64,000 bases of DNA from Xenorhabdus stockiae (GTDB lineage: Bacteria > Pseudomonadota > Gammaproteobacteria > Enterobacterales > Enterobacteriaceae), in NCBI RefSeq assembly GCF_002632825.1, contig NZ_NJAJ01000009.1:96039-160038 (forward strand), in the 5' to 3' direction. Positions 31,226 to 40,129 of this stretch are shown piece after piece. The notes under the pieces were generated by a model that did not search any database, had not been told where the DNA came from, and saw only the letters and a program-made list of their open reading frames with translations. The first letter of the stretch is position 1, and each line of letters begins with the position of its first letter. The position numbers and the translations under genes are program-made.

Positions 31226-32134
31226 TTACAGATCGCTACAATTAGTGAGCTCAAGGTCAGCTAATCTCACTGCCAAGAAATCAATGAACGCCCGAATTTT
31301 GGGGGCTAGAAAGCTGCGATTTTTGTATGCAGCATAAAGAGTTCGAGAGAAAGAAACATTATTAATTGCTAACTGTAATCTTCCTGTTTTCAGTTCATCT
31401 GCAATTATCCAGTAAGGTAAATAAGCTAATCTGGAGCCAGTTAAAGCTAATTGCAGTGATAATGTTGTGTCATTGGTTCGTAGTGGACGAATACCGCCGA
31501 TATTACTCACTTCCTGATCTTTACGAACTTCGAGACCGTCAATTTCAGACAAAATAGGCAGAATTAAACTATGCAAGTTTAAATCTTGCATTGATTGAGG
31601 GTGTCCCATCTTGGCAAAGTAAGAAGGTGAGCCGACCAACATAAAATCTATTTTTGTCAGTGGGCGTACTATTAGTGTAGGCGATAGCTTATCAGTGACA
31701 CGAAGAGCAAGATCATATCGCCCGGCAACTAAGTCCAGTCTTTGATTGTCCAATATCAACTCGAAATTAACCTTGGGATAGGCGTCCTGAAAATCTATAA
31801 TCAGATGCGCAAACTGGGGATTAGAAAACCATTGAGGAGCTGTGACACGGAGAGTTCCACTGACGGATCCATTGTGGTGCCCCAGCATGACTTCAGCTTC
31901 TTCAAGAATGTCCAGAGCTTCACGACAACTTTTGTAGTAGAGTCTGCCTGAATCTGTCAGACTAATACTACGGCTTGTTCGATTAAGAAGCCTTGTTTGC
32001 TGGGTTACTTCTAGATGTGCTATGTGCTTGCTTACCATGACAGTAGAGATGCCGAGTTGCTTTGCTGCACCGCTGAAGGAGTTCATTTCTACAACTTCGC
32101 AGAACACTTTCAGACTCTTGAGTGTATCCATCAT
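31226..32134 (-). CDS. LysR family transcriptional regulator
   Basis: A 302-residue regulator. The winged-helix HTH is at residues 1-60 (LKVFCEVVEMNSFSGAAKQLGISTVMVSKHIAHLE), the linker helix follows, and the effector domain covers about 90-295. It has GGAG just before two consecutive ATG codons; the second (32131) is equally possible. It lies downstream of the AfsA-like operon on the same strand, 180 bases and a hairpin after the MFS gene, so it probably has its own promoter. Its position makes it a candidate regulator of that operon, but no binding-site evidence ties it directly. Confidence 0.9.
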   Translation of the reverse strand: MMDTLKSLKVFCEVVEMNSFSGAAKQLGISTVMVSKHIAHLEVTQQTRLLNRTSRSISLTDSGRLYYKSCREALDILEEAEVMLGHHNGSVSGTLRVTAPQWFSNPQFAHLIIDFQDAYPKVNFELILDNQRLDLVAGRYDLALRVTDKLSPTLIVRPLTKIDFMLVGSPSYFAKMGHPQSMQDLNLHSLILPILSEIDGLEVRKDQEVSNIGGIRPLRTNDTTLSLQLALTGSRLAYLPYWIIADELKTGRLQLAINNVSFSRTLYAAYKNRSFLAPKIRAFIDFLAVRLADLELTNCSDL

Positions 32135-32208
32135 ACTTCTCCATTGCGATTGCTAAGACTATGCAGTAGAGCTTATTCGTGAATGGTATACAATTAAAGC
32201 TGTTAGCT

Positions 32209-32235
32209 GTGGCGATAGATGCTATCTATCGCCAC
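32209..32235 (-). terminator. Hairpin after the MFS gene
   Basis: GTGGCGATAGAT and ATCTATCGCCAC (12 bp) around GCT. The T run on the minus strand is weak. It separates the AfsA-like operon from the LysR gene. Confidence 0.6.
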
Positions 32236-32315
32236 GGTAAATTCAATATTAGTCAGACAACTAACACCAGTAGCTGGCTTGAAGTCAACATCGTGCGCAT
32301 AGTAATGAGATATTC

Positions 32316-33500
32316 TCATTTGAAGCCGTGATTAGATGCATTCCAAACCGTCAGTAGTGCAACAAAAAGAAGTGGTAAGATGGTTATCGGCAACGCATGT
32401 GGGCCGAAGGATAAAAGTAAGCCGCCCAATATCCCCCCTGCGCTTATTGATAGGTTCCATGCCACAACTGTCATCGCTTGAGCAACATCAATATCTGCTC
32501 CTGCTGTATGCGCTGTTGCAGTCTGAAAAATCGTTGATGATCCGCCATATCCCAATCCCCATAAAGCGATAGCGACATAAATGACTACTTGGCTTTCGTA
32601 GCCAATAGCGAGACTGGCTGCTGATAAAATGAATAATAAGATACTAGCGAAAGTGAGCTTCCGTAGATGTTTGTCGACTTGACTACCAACGAATGTAATA
32701 CCAATTAAAGAGGTAATGCCAAATACGAGTAAGACTCTGCTGAGTTCATCACTCAACCCAGATGGGACAACAAATGGGCCAATATAGGTGTAAAGGATAT
32801 TGTGAGCAAGAATGAAACAAATTAGCACCAGCAAGATTGATCGCATTCCTGGCAGCACGAATACCTTCCTCAGGGTCAATTTTGTTCTGATATCTTGACC
32901 GGGTAAATTAGGCATTTTCCATCGGATCCAGATGATCAGCAATATACTGGCTGCTGACATCACAGCAAATACAGTGCGCCAGTTTAAAACTTCTCCCAGA
33001 AATGTACCCGCAGGTAACCCTAAAGACAGTGCCAGAGGCGTTCCTACCATCGCAATAGCGATTGCCCGCCCTTTTAATTCGTCTGGAACCATACGAGCAG
33101 CATAGCCAGCAATAATGCTCCACAGGAGGCCGGCACTCATACCAGCAAGAAAGCGTGCTGCCAGTATTAACCAGTAATTAGACGATAATGCAGTGACCAA
33201 ATTGATAATTGCGAAACTTACCATTGTCAGTATCAGCAATGGACGCCGATCCCAGCTCCGTGTTGCTATGCTTAACGGTATGGCAGCAATAAGAGAGCCA
33301 ATTGCATAGGCTGTAACTAACTGCCCAGCCATCGCCTCAGATATTTTGAGGCCAGCACTAATCGGCAATAGCAGACCAGCAGGCAGTGTTTCCGTTAAGA
33401 TAGTTATAAAAATCGAGGCGGCAAGCGCCAAAAGTGCCAATATAGGTAAGCGCGGTAGCTCAGTTTTTGAGGATGAGCGGCTCATTTCATTGGATTGCAT
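32316..33500 (-). CDS. MFS transporter, DHA1-type efflux pump
   Basis: A 394-residue protein with about 12 transmembrane segments of the DHA1 (AraJ/YdhP-like) drug:H+ antiporter type. The family motif A region appears as GSLIAAIPLSIATRSWDRRPLL between TM2 and TM3. The start overlaps the end of the SnoaL-like gene by 14 bases, which implies translational coupling and a shared transcript. As the last gene of the AfsA-like operon it is the likely exporter of the product. A second start at Met6 is possible. Confidence 0.9.
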   Translation of the reverse strand: MQSNEMSRSSSKTELPRLPILALLALAASIFITILTETLPAGLLLPISAGLKISEAMAGQLVTAYAIGSLIAAIPLSIATRSWDRRPLLILTMVSFAIINLVTALSSNYWLILAARFLAGMSAGLLWSIIAGYAARMVPDELKGRAIAIAMVGTPLALSLGLPAGTFLGEVLNWRTVFAVMSAASILLIIWIRWKMPNLPGQDIRTKLTLRKVFVLPGMRSILLVLICFILAHNILYTYIGPFVVPSGLSDELSRVLLVFGITSLIGITFVGSQVDKHLRKLTFASILLFILSAASLAIGYESQVVIYVAIALWGLGYGGSSTIFQTATAHTAGADIDVAQAMTVVAWNLSISAGGILGGLLLSFGPHALPITILPLLFVALLTVWNASNHGFK

Positions 33501-33972
33501 TGATAACCCCTAGTTGAGTGTACAGGGATAGGTTGTCTTCCAGATGCCAGCTTTCCACTATAAGGCCATCTATTAATCTATAAATATCAATGGCTATATA
33601 TTCCACTGGTTGGTTCTGACCTTGGGTAGAGTTAAACGTCCCAGTAAAATGACCTCTAAAACGAAGATGTGTAATAACGCGATCCCCCAGAGTCAGGAGT
33701 TGCTCAATTTCACAACTAATCTCTGGGATCGCGGTATGTAATACTCTTGCAGCACCTAATATTCCTTCTATTCCGGTAGGGCGTCCAACAGGAAGAGAAC
33801 CGTCACGGTAGTTTTCAGCTATCACTGCACGAGCAAGAGATTCATTGCCATTTTGCCAAAAAGTGATGAACTTTCTTACAGCCAGGATGTTTTTATTTAC
33901 TGCAATATTTGAATTCTTGTCATCGGTGAGGATAATTTTTGGAATCAGCAATTCAGAGTTATCGGCACTCAT
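33487..33972 (-). CDS. SnoaL-like (ester cyclase / NTF2-fold) protein
   Basis: A 161-residue protein whose residues 28-160 follow the SnoaL-like NTF2 fold: AVRKFITFWQNGNESLARAVIAENYRD, then GDRVITHLRFRGHFTGTF and IDIYRLIDGLIVESWHLEDNLSLYTQLG. Members include polyketide ring cyclases, isomerases and many proteins of unknown role. Its place between an asparagine synthase and an exporter gene suggests cyclisation or dehydration of the pathway intermediate. The first 27 residues are extra and polar. The exact reaction is unknown. Confidence 0.82.
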   Translation of the reverse strand: MSADNSELLIPKIILTDDKNSNIAVNKNILAVRKFITFWQNGNESLARAVIAENYRDGSLPVGRPTGIEGILGAARVLHTAIPEISCEIEQLLTLGDRVITHLRFRGHFTGTFNSTQGQNQPVEYIAIDIYRLIDGLIVESWHLEDNLSLYTQLGVINAIQ

Positions 33973-34057
33973 ACATTACTCCAGATGAAATATTGATCCC
34001 GAATAAATGGCGTATTTACGATATTATTCGGGAATCGAAACCTTTGGCGAACTCCGT

Positions 34058-35899
34058 TCAAATAGCCAGTTCAATGTTGTATTCTTTCAACCAGCGATTA
34101 ATCCATAGAACAACCTCCAAACTACCGCGATTATAGGGTTGACTCGTATCCTGACCCGCTCGTTCAAGTTGGGTTTTGGTTTTATTTAAATTTAGCAAAG
34201 GTAAGACCGGATTATTATGGTCTTCTATCACTTCTCTTAGCTCTTGCCTCAACCCGTTTTCATACCTTGGGTCCTGTGTGGCTGGATACGGCGTTTTAAC
34301 GCGATTCAGAATGGAATCGGGAAGAAGGTCGGCTACAGCAGCTCGCAACAGGCTTTTCTCTCGTCCGTCAGCTACTTTCATCTGCCATGGTGTATTGAAG
34401 ACATACTCAATAAGGCGGTGATCACAGAATGGAACTCGTACCTCTAAACCAACCGCCATGCTCATACGATCTTTTCTATCGAGAAGCGTTTGTAAAAATC
34501 TAGTCATATTCAGATAGGTGATTTCTCGCATGCGTCGATTTTCAGGGGACTCGCCAGGTAATACGGGAACTTCCCTTAGCGCATCTTGATAAGCTTCTTG
34601 CCGATATGCTTGCTGATCTAGCTGACGAAGAAAATCTGGAGCAAAGAGCTGAGTACCACCAAAATAACGGGATGAGCCGGATGTGAGCCAAGGGAAGGTA
34701 TCCGCCTGAACTGCAGCAGGGTTGCGAAACCATTGATATCCACCAAATATTTCATCTGCTGCCTCGCCAGAAAGTGCGACGGTAGAGTAGCGCCGAATTT
34801 CTCTGAACAGGAGGTACAGAGAAGGCCACATATCTCCCCAGTACGCTGGAGGAATATCTGTGGCTTTTAAGACACTTGCTCGCACTGAGGGATCCAGTAA
34901 TTCTTTGCTATCAAGTAATATTTCCGAATGCTCAGACTTAACGTGTTCAGATAAAGCTCGAGCGAATGGAGCATCCGGTGAGCCACGTACTGAATCCGCA
35001 GCGAAATTACCTTGGTTTTTAGAGAAGTCTACAGAAAAAGATCGTACCTTAGTTGATCCTAATTCTTTCGCAACCATAGCGGTCACTGTAGACGAATCCA
35101 GCCCTCCAGACAGTAGCGTACAAATAGGGACATCTGAAATTATTTGTCGACGTACCGTATCTTCTAACAACGACCTTACTGTTTGGACTGTGGCATCGTA
35201 GCTATCTGTATGAGGGGATGCTTCCAGTTTCCAATATGTTGTTTTAAATAACCCCTGTCGGCTGAATTTTATAATTTCTCCGGGTCGTACTTCATACATA
35301 CCCTCATAAATGGTCTTTCCAGGGGTTTTGACCATATCTAACAATTCACGCAGACCATCTAATGTGACGCGCCGAGGAACGTGTTTATTTGCAAGAATAG
35401 CTTTAGGCTCCGAGCCAAAAATTATTCCATGCTCTGTGGGAAAGTAGTAGAGAGGCTTCACTCCTACTCGGTCTCGGGCAAGAATAAGCTCTTGCCTGTA
35501 TCTATCCCAAATACCAAACGCAAACATACCATTCAGCTTATTTACTGCTCCTACATTCCATTGCAAGAATGCCTTAAGCAGAACCTCTGTATCACTACTG
35601 GTGCGAAAATCATGTCCCAGGCTCTTCAGTTCGTCTCGCAGTTCACGGTAGTTATATATTTCTCCACAAAAAGTAACGACAGCAGAGTTGCTGGTCATAA
35701 CCTCAGCTTCCATAGGCTGTTTTCCACCTTCTAGGTCGATAATAGCAAGCCTACGATGCCCAAACGCAACGTGGTCAGAATGCCAGATCCCTTCAGCATC
35801 TGGACCACGATTAATCAGAGTACGAGTCATTTGAGCAACTTCAGGAAGCTGCTCTTTAATATTTATTTTGAAATCCACCCACCCAGCAATTCCACACAT
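34058..35899 (-). CDS. Asparagine synthase (glutamine-hydrolysing), class II amidotransferase
   Basis: A 613-residue two-domain enzyme. Cys2 in MCGIAGWVDF is the N-terminal nucleophile of the glutaminase domain (about residues 2-210, with NRGPDAEG and the GEIYNYRELRDELK region). The synthetase domain has the pyrophosphate loop LLSGGLDSSTVTA near residue 265 and GEAADEIFGGYQWF. The length fits the AsnO/secondary-metabolism type rather than E. coli AsnB (554). In the operon it may adenylate and amidate a carboxylate intermediate, or simply supply asparagine. All catalytic motifs are intact. The gap to the ACP gene is 34 bases. Confidence 0.92.
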   Translation of the reverse strand: MCGIAGWVDFKINIKEQLPEVAQMTRTLINRGPDAEGIWHSDHVAFGHRRLAIIDLEGGKQPMEAEVMTSNSAVVTFCGEIYNYRELRDELKSLGHDFRTSSDTEVLLKAFLQWNVGAVNKLNGMFAFGIWDRYRQELILARDRVGVKPLYYFPTEHGIIFGSEPKAILANKHVPRRVTLDGLRELLDMVKTPGKTIYEGMYEVRPGEIIKFSRQGLFKTTYWKLEASPHTDSYDATVQTVRSLLEDTVRRQIISDVPICTLLSGGLDSSTVTAMVAKELGSTKVRSFSVDFSKNQGNFAADSVRGSPDAPFARALSEHVKSEHSEILLDSKELLDPSVRASVLKATDIPPAYWGDMWPSLYLLFREIRRYSTVALSGEAADEIFGGYQWFRNPAAVQADTFPWLTSGSSRYFGGTQLFAPDFLRQLDQQAYRQEAYQDALREVPVLPGESPENRRMREITYLNMTRFLQTLLDRKDRMSMAVGLEVRVPFCDHRLIEYVFNTPWQMKVADGREKSLLRAAVADLLPDSILNRVKTPYPATQDPRYENGLRQELREVIEDHNNPVLPLLNLNKTKTQLERAGQDTSQPYNRGSLEVVLWINRWLKEYNIELAI

Positions 35900-35933
35900 A
35901 TTATTCTCGCAAGATAATTAGTCTAATTGGCAA

Positions 35934-36197
35934 TTACGTATGGCTAATTGTATTTTTCTGAATTAAGGCTAGGAGTTCCTTCGGCGTTTTTGCGGTAACC
36001 GCAATATCATAAGGAATTTCGATCCCAAACTTTTGTTTAAGATGTTCTACTACATTCAGAAGTGCCAACGAATCAAATCCCATATCACTAAATTCAGTAT
36101 CTGCATGTAGTTCTGTCAGCTCAACCTCAGAGAATTCGTCTTGTTCACCTGATTGTTTCAAAAATTCTATTAGTTCTTTTATATTGAAATCTTTCAT
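35934..36197 (-). CDS. Discrete acyl carrier protein
   Basis: An 87-residue carrier protein. The phosphopantetheine site is Ser43 in DMGFDSLALLNVVEHL, followed by helix II and the FGIEIPYDIA segment typical of ACPs. It is acidic in the first half, as expected. The upstream neighbour (AfsA-like) uses an acyl-ACP or acyl-thioester in known pathways, so this protein probably presents the acyl chain. No ketosynthase or adenylation gene is adjacent, so the acyl chain must come from fatty acid synthesis or from another locus. Confidence 0.92.
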   Translation of the reverse strand: MKDFNIKELIEFLKQSGEQDEFSEVELTELHADTEFSDMGFDSLALLNVVEHLKQKFGIEIPYDIAVTAKTPKELLALIQKNTISHT

Positions 36198-36276
36198 AAT
36201 CGGCCCCGGTTTAGAACGCTATTACAAGTATGGCTATTAGTAAAAAATGACGAGTTTATGTTTGATTTATTAAAAA

Positions 36277-37281
36277 TCAGATAATTTCTTGTACATCTAT
36301 GGAAAAATCAGAAACAGTTCTGCCCGACTGAATAAGTTGTATAGAGACAGTCATTACACTGCTATTTTGTTCATTCTTTGATAATTTTGCGTGTAGTTCA
36401 GTTGGGGTGTTTAGTTCGCACATTGAGATAAAAAGCGCATCACATTTAATTATTTTCAATCTAAATGCATCGATATTCTTTATTTTGGCTGTTGCGTATA
36501 TAGCTAATTGTCGGCTCGCTTCCAGTTGAGTCATAGCAAATATGTGATCGGCAGTTGGTCGGTCAAATAAGACGGGATGCCTCGGATCAAATCTAGCAAG
36601 CGCAATATAGCCACCATCTTTATGAGTGACGCGTAGCAATGCAATATTTTGGGGATTCCAGCGAGCAACTTCAGCTGGTTTTAGCTCACTATCTTCAGGG
36701 ACTTCGATAGGAGCCTGAAACTGAACTCCGCGTTGCTTACACATATCAACGCGAATTCGTTTCCACTGTACTCTGTCTACGAAGTTTTGCCTTATCTGAA
36801 TGACTGCAATCTCGGTTGAAGATGTGGGATCGGTGAGAACATATCGCCATTGCAGACCCGCTGTTCGACCTGCATTGCGGGTTTCTTTCTCCACTTTGCT
36901 ATTCACGACAACTCTAATAAACCGACCGATTGGATGGCGTATATCTAGTGCCTCAGGGTTGACAGTCACCTTAAGTTCTCGGAACAAAAACTGGTATCGG
37001 TTTTCTGCCAATGACAAGCCAAACTGATTATGAGCTATTGCAAAACATGCTTGTCTGCATATTTCGACCAGAGCCGCGATATCATAGCCTCTCGATTCAA
37101 GGATATTTTCTTGATAGAGACAATGAGATCTCGGAATTTGAGCACCTAATATCGTCTCATTAGGAGAGATTGCTACATAATCAGTTAAAAGAACGGAATC
37201 ATTAGAGGGCTTATGAACTAGGGAAATGGGTAGAGTCCTTTCAAAATCCAGGTTCATTAGTGTATTGTTATTTTCAGTCAT
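36277..37281 (-). CDS. AfsA-like protein with two A-factor biosynthesis hot-dog domains
   Basis: A 334-residue protein. Two hot-dog repeats are visible. The first covers about residues 28-180, with VLLTDYVAISPNETILGAQI, IPRSHCLYQ and CRQACFAIAHNQFGLSL. The second covers about 230-330, with HPVLFDRPTADHIFAMTQLEASRQLA. This layout matches AfsA, which condenses a beta-ketoacyl group with dihydroxyacetone phosphate to start gamma-butyrolactone synthesis in Streptomyces; related proteins build butenolide ends in other bacteria. The partners are the ACP and the HAD phosphatase on either side. AfsA homologues are rare in Enterobacterales as far as I know. Confidence 0.85.
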   Translation of the reverse strand: MTENNNTLMNLDFERTLPISLVHKPSNDSVLLTDYVAISPNETILGAQIPRSHCLYQENILESRGYDIAALVEICRQACFAIAHNQFGLSLAENRYQFLFRELKVTVNPEALDIRHPIGRFIRVVVNSKVEKETRNAGRTAGLQWRYVLTDPTSSTEIAVIQIRQNFVDRVQWKRIRVDMCKQRGVQFQAPIEVPEDSELKPAEVARWNPQNIALLRVTHKDGGYIALARFDPRHPVLFDRPTADHIFAMTQLEASRQLAIYATAKIKNIDAFRLKIIKCDALFISMCELNTPTELHAKLSKNEQNSSVMTVSIQLIQSGRTVSDFSIDVQEII

Positions 37282-37327
37282 GAGGGTCTTCCTCTACACT
37301 TCGTTAGAAGCTGCTTCGCCTATGCTC

Positions 37328-38071
37328 TCAGCTACTAGTTGAAGCAAAATTTGTGGTAACAGTATTCCCGCTGACATCAATCAACCGCCAGCCTTGGGTT
37401 TTGGCATATGACAGGCTTGCCGCGTCTATCGGATAGCTATGTACATAGCAGGCTGAATTCACTGCTGAAAGCATTGGAAAGTCGGATGGATGATCGCCAA
37501 AAGCCAGTGACGATATGATGTTTTCTGAATGGGTAGAGAGGTATTCGAGCACTTTTCGCCTTTTACAATCGCCAACCATAGCAACGCGAACGGCTCCAGT
37601 TAAAATACGATTGTTAATTTCTGGCTCAGAACCATACCAGGCAGTCATGCCAAGGGATTCTCCGATTGCCTGTACACAACAAGAGTACGAGCCGGAAATA
37701 GCGACTACATGATCACCATTTATTTTGAGTTTTTCATATTCTTGATAAACCGGGGATAAGAGCTTCTTTTCTGCCGAATTCCACCATTGAAACCCAAGTT
37801 CAAGATAATTATCCTGTTTAATTCCAGATAATATAGTGAAAAATAAACCGTTTGTTTTTTCTCGGGATGCTCCATTTTTTTCCGCATTCTTAACTGCACT
37901 CAGCATTTCAATAACTTGTTGCTCCTTGACTACTTTCTTTTTTCCCAGATATTGGGCGAAGAGAATCATCGTATGCATATCAAGAATGGTACTATCTAAG
38001 TCAAAGAATGCTGCTTGGCATTTTGCTTGACGGATTGAAGAGTTCCCTAATTTTTGAATAGGCTGTGACAT
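37328..38071 (-). CDS. HAD-IB family phosphatase (SerB-like)
   Basis: A 247-residue HAD hydrolase. Motif I is FFDLDSTILD with Asp24 and Asp26; motif II is VVAISGSYSCCVQ; motif III/IV is AFGDHPSDFPML. The helical cap (about residues 38-115) is of the IB type found in phosphoserine phosphatase and in acyl-glycerol-phosphate related enzymes. It is the first gene of the operon, with GGAGGAG before ATG 38071. In A-factor synthesis a phosphatase removes the phosphate left from dihydroxyacetone phosphate, so this protein fits that step; this is inference from context. Confidence 0.87.
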   Translation of the reverse strand: MSQPIQKLGNSSIRQAKCQAAFFDLDSTILDMHTMILFAQYLGKKKVVKEQQVIEMLSAVKNAEKNGASREKTNGLFFTILSGIKQDNYLELGFQWWNSAEKKLLSPVYQEYEKLKINGDHVVAISGSYSCCVQAIGESLGMTAWYGSEPEINNRILTGAVRVAMVGDCKRRKVLEYLSTHSENIISSLAFGDHPSDFPMLSAVNSACYVHSYPIDAASLSYAKTQGWRLIDVSGNTVTTNFASTSS

Positions 38072-38199
38072 TTAACTCCTCCACGATATAAATATGGATT
38101 GGTATATTCGCAGCCTTTCTTTCGAATCATTATCCGTCCGAAATGGAGCTCGGAAAATAAAAGGATAAGAAAAGGCATATAACATCCAAACTCAGCCAC

Positions 38200-38257
38200 A
38201 TTAATATGATAACGAAATGTTATTAATATGATAATTAAACGTTTATGATGATAAACG
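38200..38257. promoter_or_regulatory. Direct and inverted repeats upstream of the AfsA-like operon
   Basis: ATTAATATGATAA occurs at 38200-38212 and again at 38222-38234, start to start 22 bp, about two helix turns. A palindrome CGTTTAT-GATG-ATAAACG follows at 38240-38257. These lie 129-186 bases upstream of the first gene of the operon and look like operator sites. The rest of 38072-38445 holds no gene. Confidence 0.6.
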
Positions 38258-38311
38258 AATGGCTATGAGCAATGAACAAGATTCTAGGAAAGCATACGTT
38301 AACTAACAGGA

Positions 38312-38359
38312 AACAATTAAAAAGGGTTCTGTCAAAAGACAGAACCCTTTTTAATTGTT
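38312..38359. terminator. Terminator of the pcp operon, 22-bp stem
   Basis: A 22-bp perfect stem (38312-38333 with 38338-38359, core AAAGGGTTCTGTC) around AAAA. A- and T-rich ends make it a good terminator on both strands. It lies 87 bases past the pcp stop. Confidence 0.92.
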
Positions 38360-38445
38360 GATGTACAAAATATGAAAAATTCTGATACCACCAATGCAAA
38401 GGCGATGGTGCTGTGAGATATCAGAAATAAAACGCCAGCTAGTTG

Positions 38446-39093
38446 TTAATGTGTCGCTCCACCCGCCACAGCAATATCTGATTTATTTTCCCAGGCCACT
38501 TCAATAGCCGTTTTTAATGCTGACGTTATTATTTCTAAAGACATGCTGGGCATATTTGTATATTCAGTGGCTTGCTCTGGCAAATAAGGAACATGGATAA
38601 ATCCTCCACGTGCGGCAGGGTATTTTTGTGTAAGGTAATGTAATAAGCCATACATTACATGGTTACAGACAAACGTACCGGCTGTTTGGGAAACAGTAGC
38701 AGGGATACCAGACATATTTAACGCCCTGACCATCGCCTTGATAGGTAAACTGGAAAAATACGCGGCAGGACCACCGACAATAATAGGTGTATCAACCGGC
38801 TGATTACCCGCATTATCGGCAATTCTTGCATCGTTAATATTAATGGCAATCCGTTCGACTGTAATATCAGGCCGGCCTCCCGCTAATCCAACGGAAATTA
38901 CCAATTCCGGCTGATAATTATCAATCATGGTATAAAGCTGCGCCAGTGATGTATCAAAGATACAGGGAAGCTGATGAACTTCAATGTTTGCATCAGTAAC
39001 TCGGCTGCCTTGTAGTCGCTTAATCGCTTCCCATGAAGGGTTGGTGGTATCGCCTCCAAAAGGCTCAAAGGCAGTCACTAAAATTGTTTTCAT
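38446..39093 (-). CDS. pcp: Pyrrolidone-carboxylate peptidase (pyroglutamyl peptidase I)
   Basis: A 215-residue cytosolic cysteine peptidase of family C15 that removes N-terminal pyroglutamate. The catalytic triad is readable: Glu80 (DITVERIAIN), Cys143 (GTFVCNHVMY) and His167 (GFIHVPYLPEQ). The start MKTILVTAFEPFGGDTTNPS is canonical. It is last in an operon with two membrane genes, which is a common arrangement in Firmicutes and some Gammaproteobacteria, and which suggests uptake and cleavage of pyroglutamyl peptides or a related substrate. Confidence 0.95.
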   Translation of the reverse strand: MKTILVTAFEPFGGDTTNPSWEAIKRLQGSRVTDANIEVHQLPCIFDTSLAQLYTMIDNYQPELVISVGLAGGRPDITVERIAININDARIADNAGNQPVDTPIIVGGPAAYFSSLPIKAMVRALNMSGIPATVSQTAGTFVCNHVMYGLLHYLTQKYPAARGGFIHVPYLPEQATEYTNMPSMSLEIITSALKTAIEVAWENKSDIAVAGGATH

Positions 39094-39115
39094 AGCTGTT
39101 TCCTGTCATTTGTTG

Positions 39116-40129
39116 TCAGAACATCAGAAAATAGAGTAAAAACACATTAGCAATCAGCAAAGTAGATCCCGTAGGGATCTGTGCCTTGATGACAGCATTT
39201 CGATCAGGTAACTCTAATAGCGCTGCGGGAACAAGATTAAAATTTGCTGCCATTGGTGTCATCAATGTACCGCAGTAACCAGAAAACATGCCGATTGCTG
39301 CCATTACGGCCGGATTACCACCATGTTGAAGTACAAGAATAGGGATCCCAATTCCGGCTGTTACGATAGGGAAGGCGGCAAAAGCATTTCCCATAATCAT
39401 GGTCAAGAGTGCCATGCAAAAGACATAAGCCATGACCGCGATAAACCGATTATCAACTGCCAGATAACTCTCTGTCAGGTAAGAGATAATTGTTCCCACT
39501 CCGGCTGCTGTAAACAGTAAACCGAGCGTAGCCAGAATTTGTGGCAGAATGAATACACAGCCTATAGAGTCCAGTAAGCGGCGAGTCTCCTGCATAGGTT
39601 GTATAATTTTCTCGCGAGTGATACGGATAGCAATTATCAGTGCGATAAGACAACCGAGAGTGATAGAGAAGAGGGTTGCCAGCGTTGTATGATTGCCTTC
39701 GCCAAAAATTGCACGTTCTAATCCGGGAATATGGTTAAACGCAAGAACCCCCACCATAGTGATAACCGGAATAAGTAAGGCGGGTAAAAATAACCGATTA
39801 CCGAGGCGGGTTGCACTTTCCTGCCGTTGCTCTGGCGTTGGCTGATGATAATTACCTAAACGAACCCCGCCAAATCCAGCCAGCAGTGCCATCACAACCA
39901 CTAAAATCCCTACTCCGATATGTACGATTCTTGTTGCCAGAACTTCATTATCGAGCCAGAGCTCGGCCAAACGATAGCTCCAGTTTCCTAGCAGAAAAAT
40001 AAAACCATAAAGCCCCCAGAACAGTCCTGTAGTCAAACGACGGGGATTGGCTTTATCACGCCAGGACATCACCGTCACAATAAGCAAAATAGCGCCTGCC
40101 AGATAATAGAGATACTGTAACTGAAACAT
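39116..40129 (-). CDS. DUF979 family membrane protein (putative permease subunit)
   Basis: A 337-residue protein with about nine to ten hydrophobic segments, including GFFWGLYGFIFLLGNW-like, LFLPALLIPVITMVGVLAF and FPIVTAGIGIPILVLQHGG. It resembles the DUF979 family, whose members occur beside DUF969 proteins and pyroglutamyl peptidase. It overlaps the DUF969 stop by one base (TAATG), which implies coupled translation and a two-subunit transporter. The substrate is unknown; pyroglutamate-containing peptides are suggested by the pcp neighbour. The gap to pcp is 22 bases. Confidence 0.85.
   Translation of the reverse strand: MFQLQYLYYLAGAILLIVTVMSWRDKANPRRLTTGLFWGLYGFIFLLGNWSYRLAELWLDNEVLATRIVHIGVGILVVVMALLAGFGGVRLGNYHQPTPEQRQESATRLGNRLFLPALLIPVITMVGVLAFNHIPGLERAIFGEGNHTTLATLFSITLGCLIALIIAIRITREKIIQPMQETRRLLDSIGCVFILPQILATLGLLFTAAGVGTIISYLTESYLAVDNRFIAVMAYVFCMALLTMIMGNAFAAFPIVTAGIGIPILVLQHGGNPAVMAAIGMFSGYCGTLMTPMAANFNLVPAALLELPDRNAVIKAQIPTGSTLLIANVFLLYFLMF

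Noticed and set aside
34058..35899. Beta-lactam synthetase / carbapenam synthetase (CarA-like)
   Set aside because: The N-terminal glutaminase Cys2 is intact, whereas beta-lactam synthetases have lost this nucleophile, and no other carbapenem genes are nearby.
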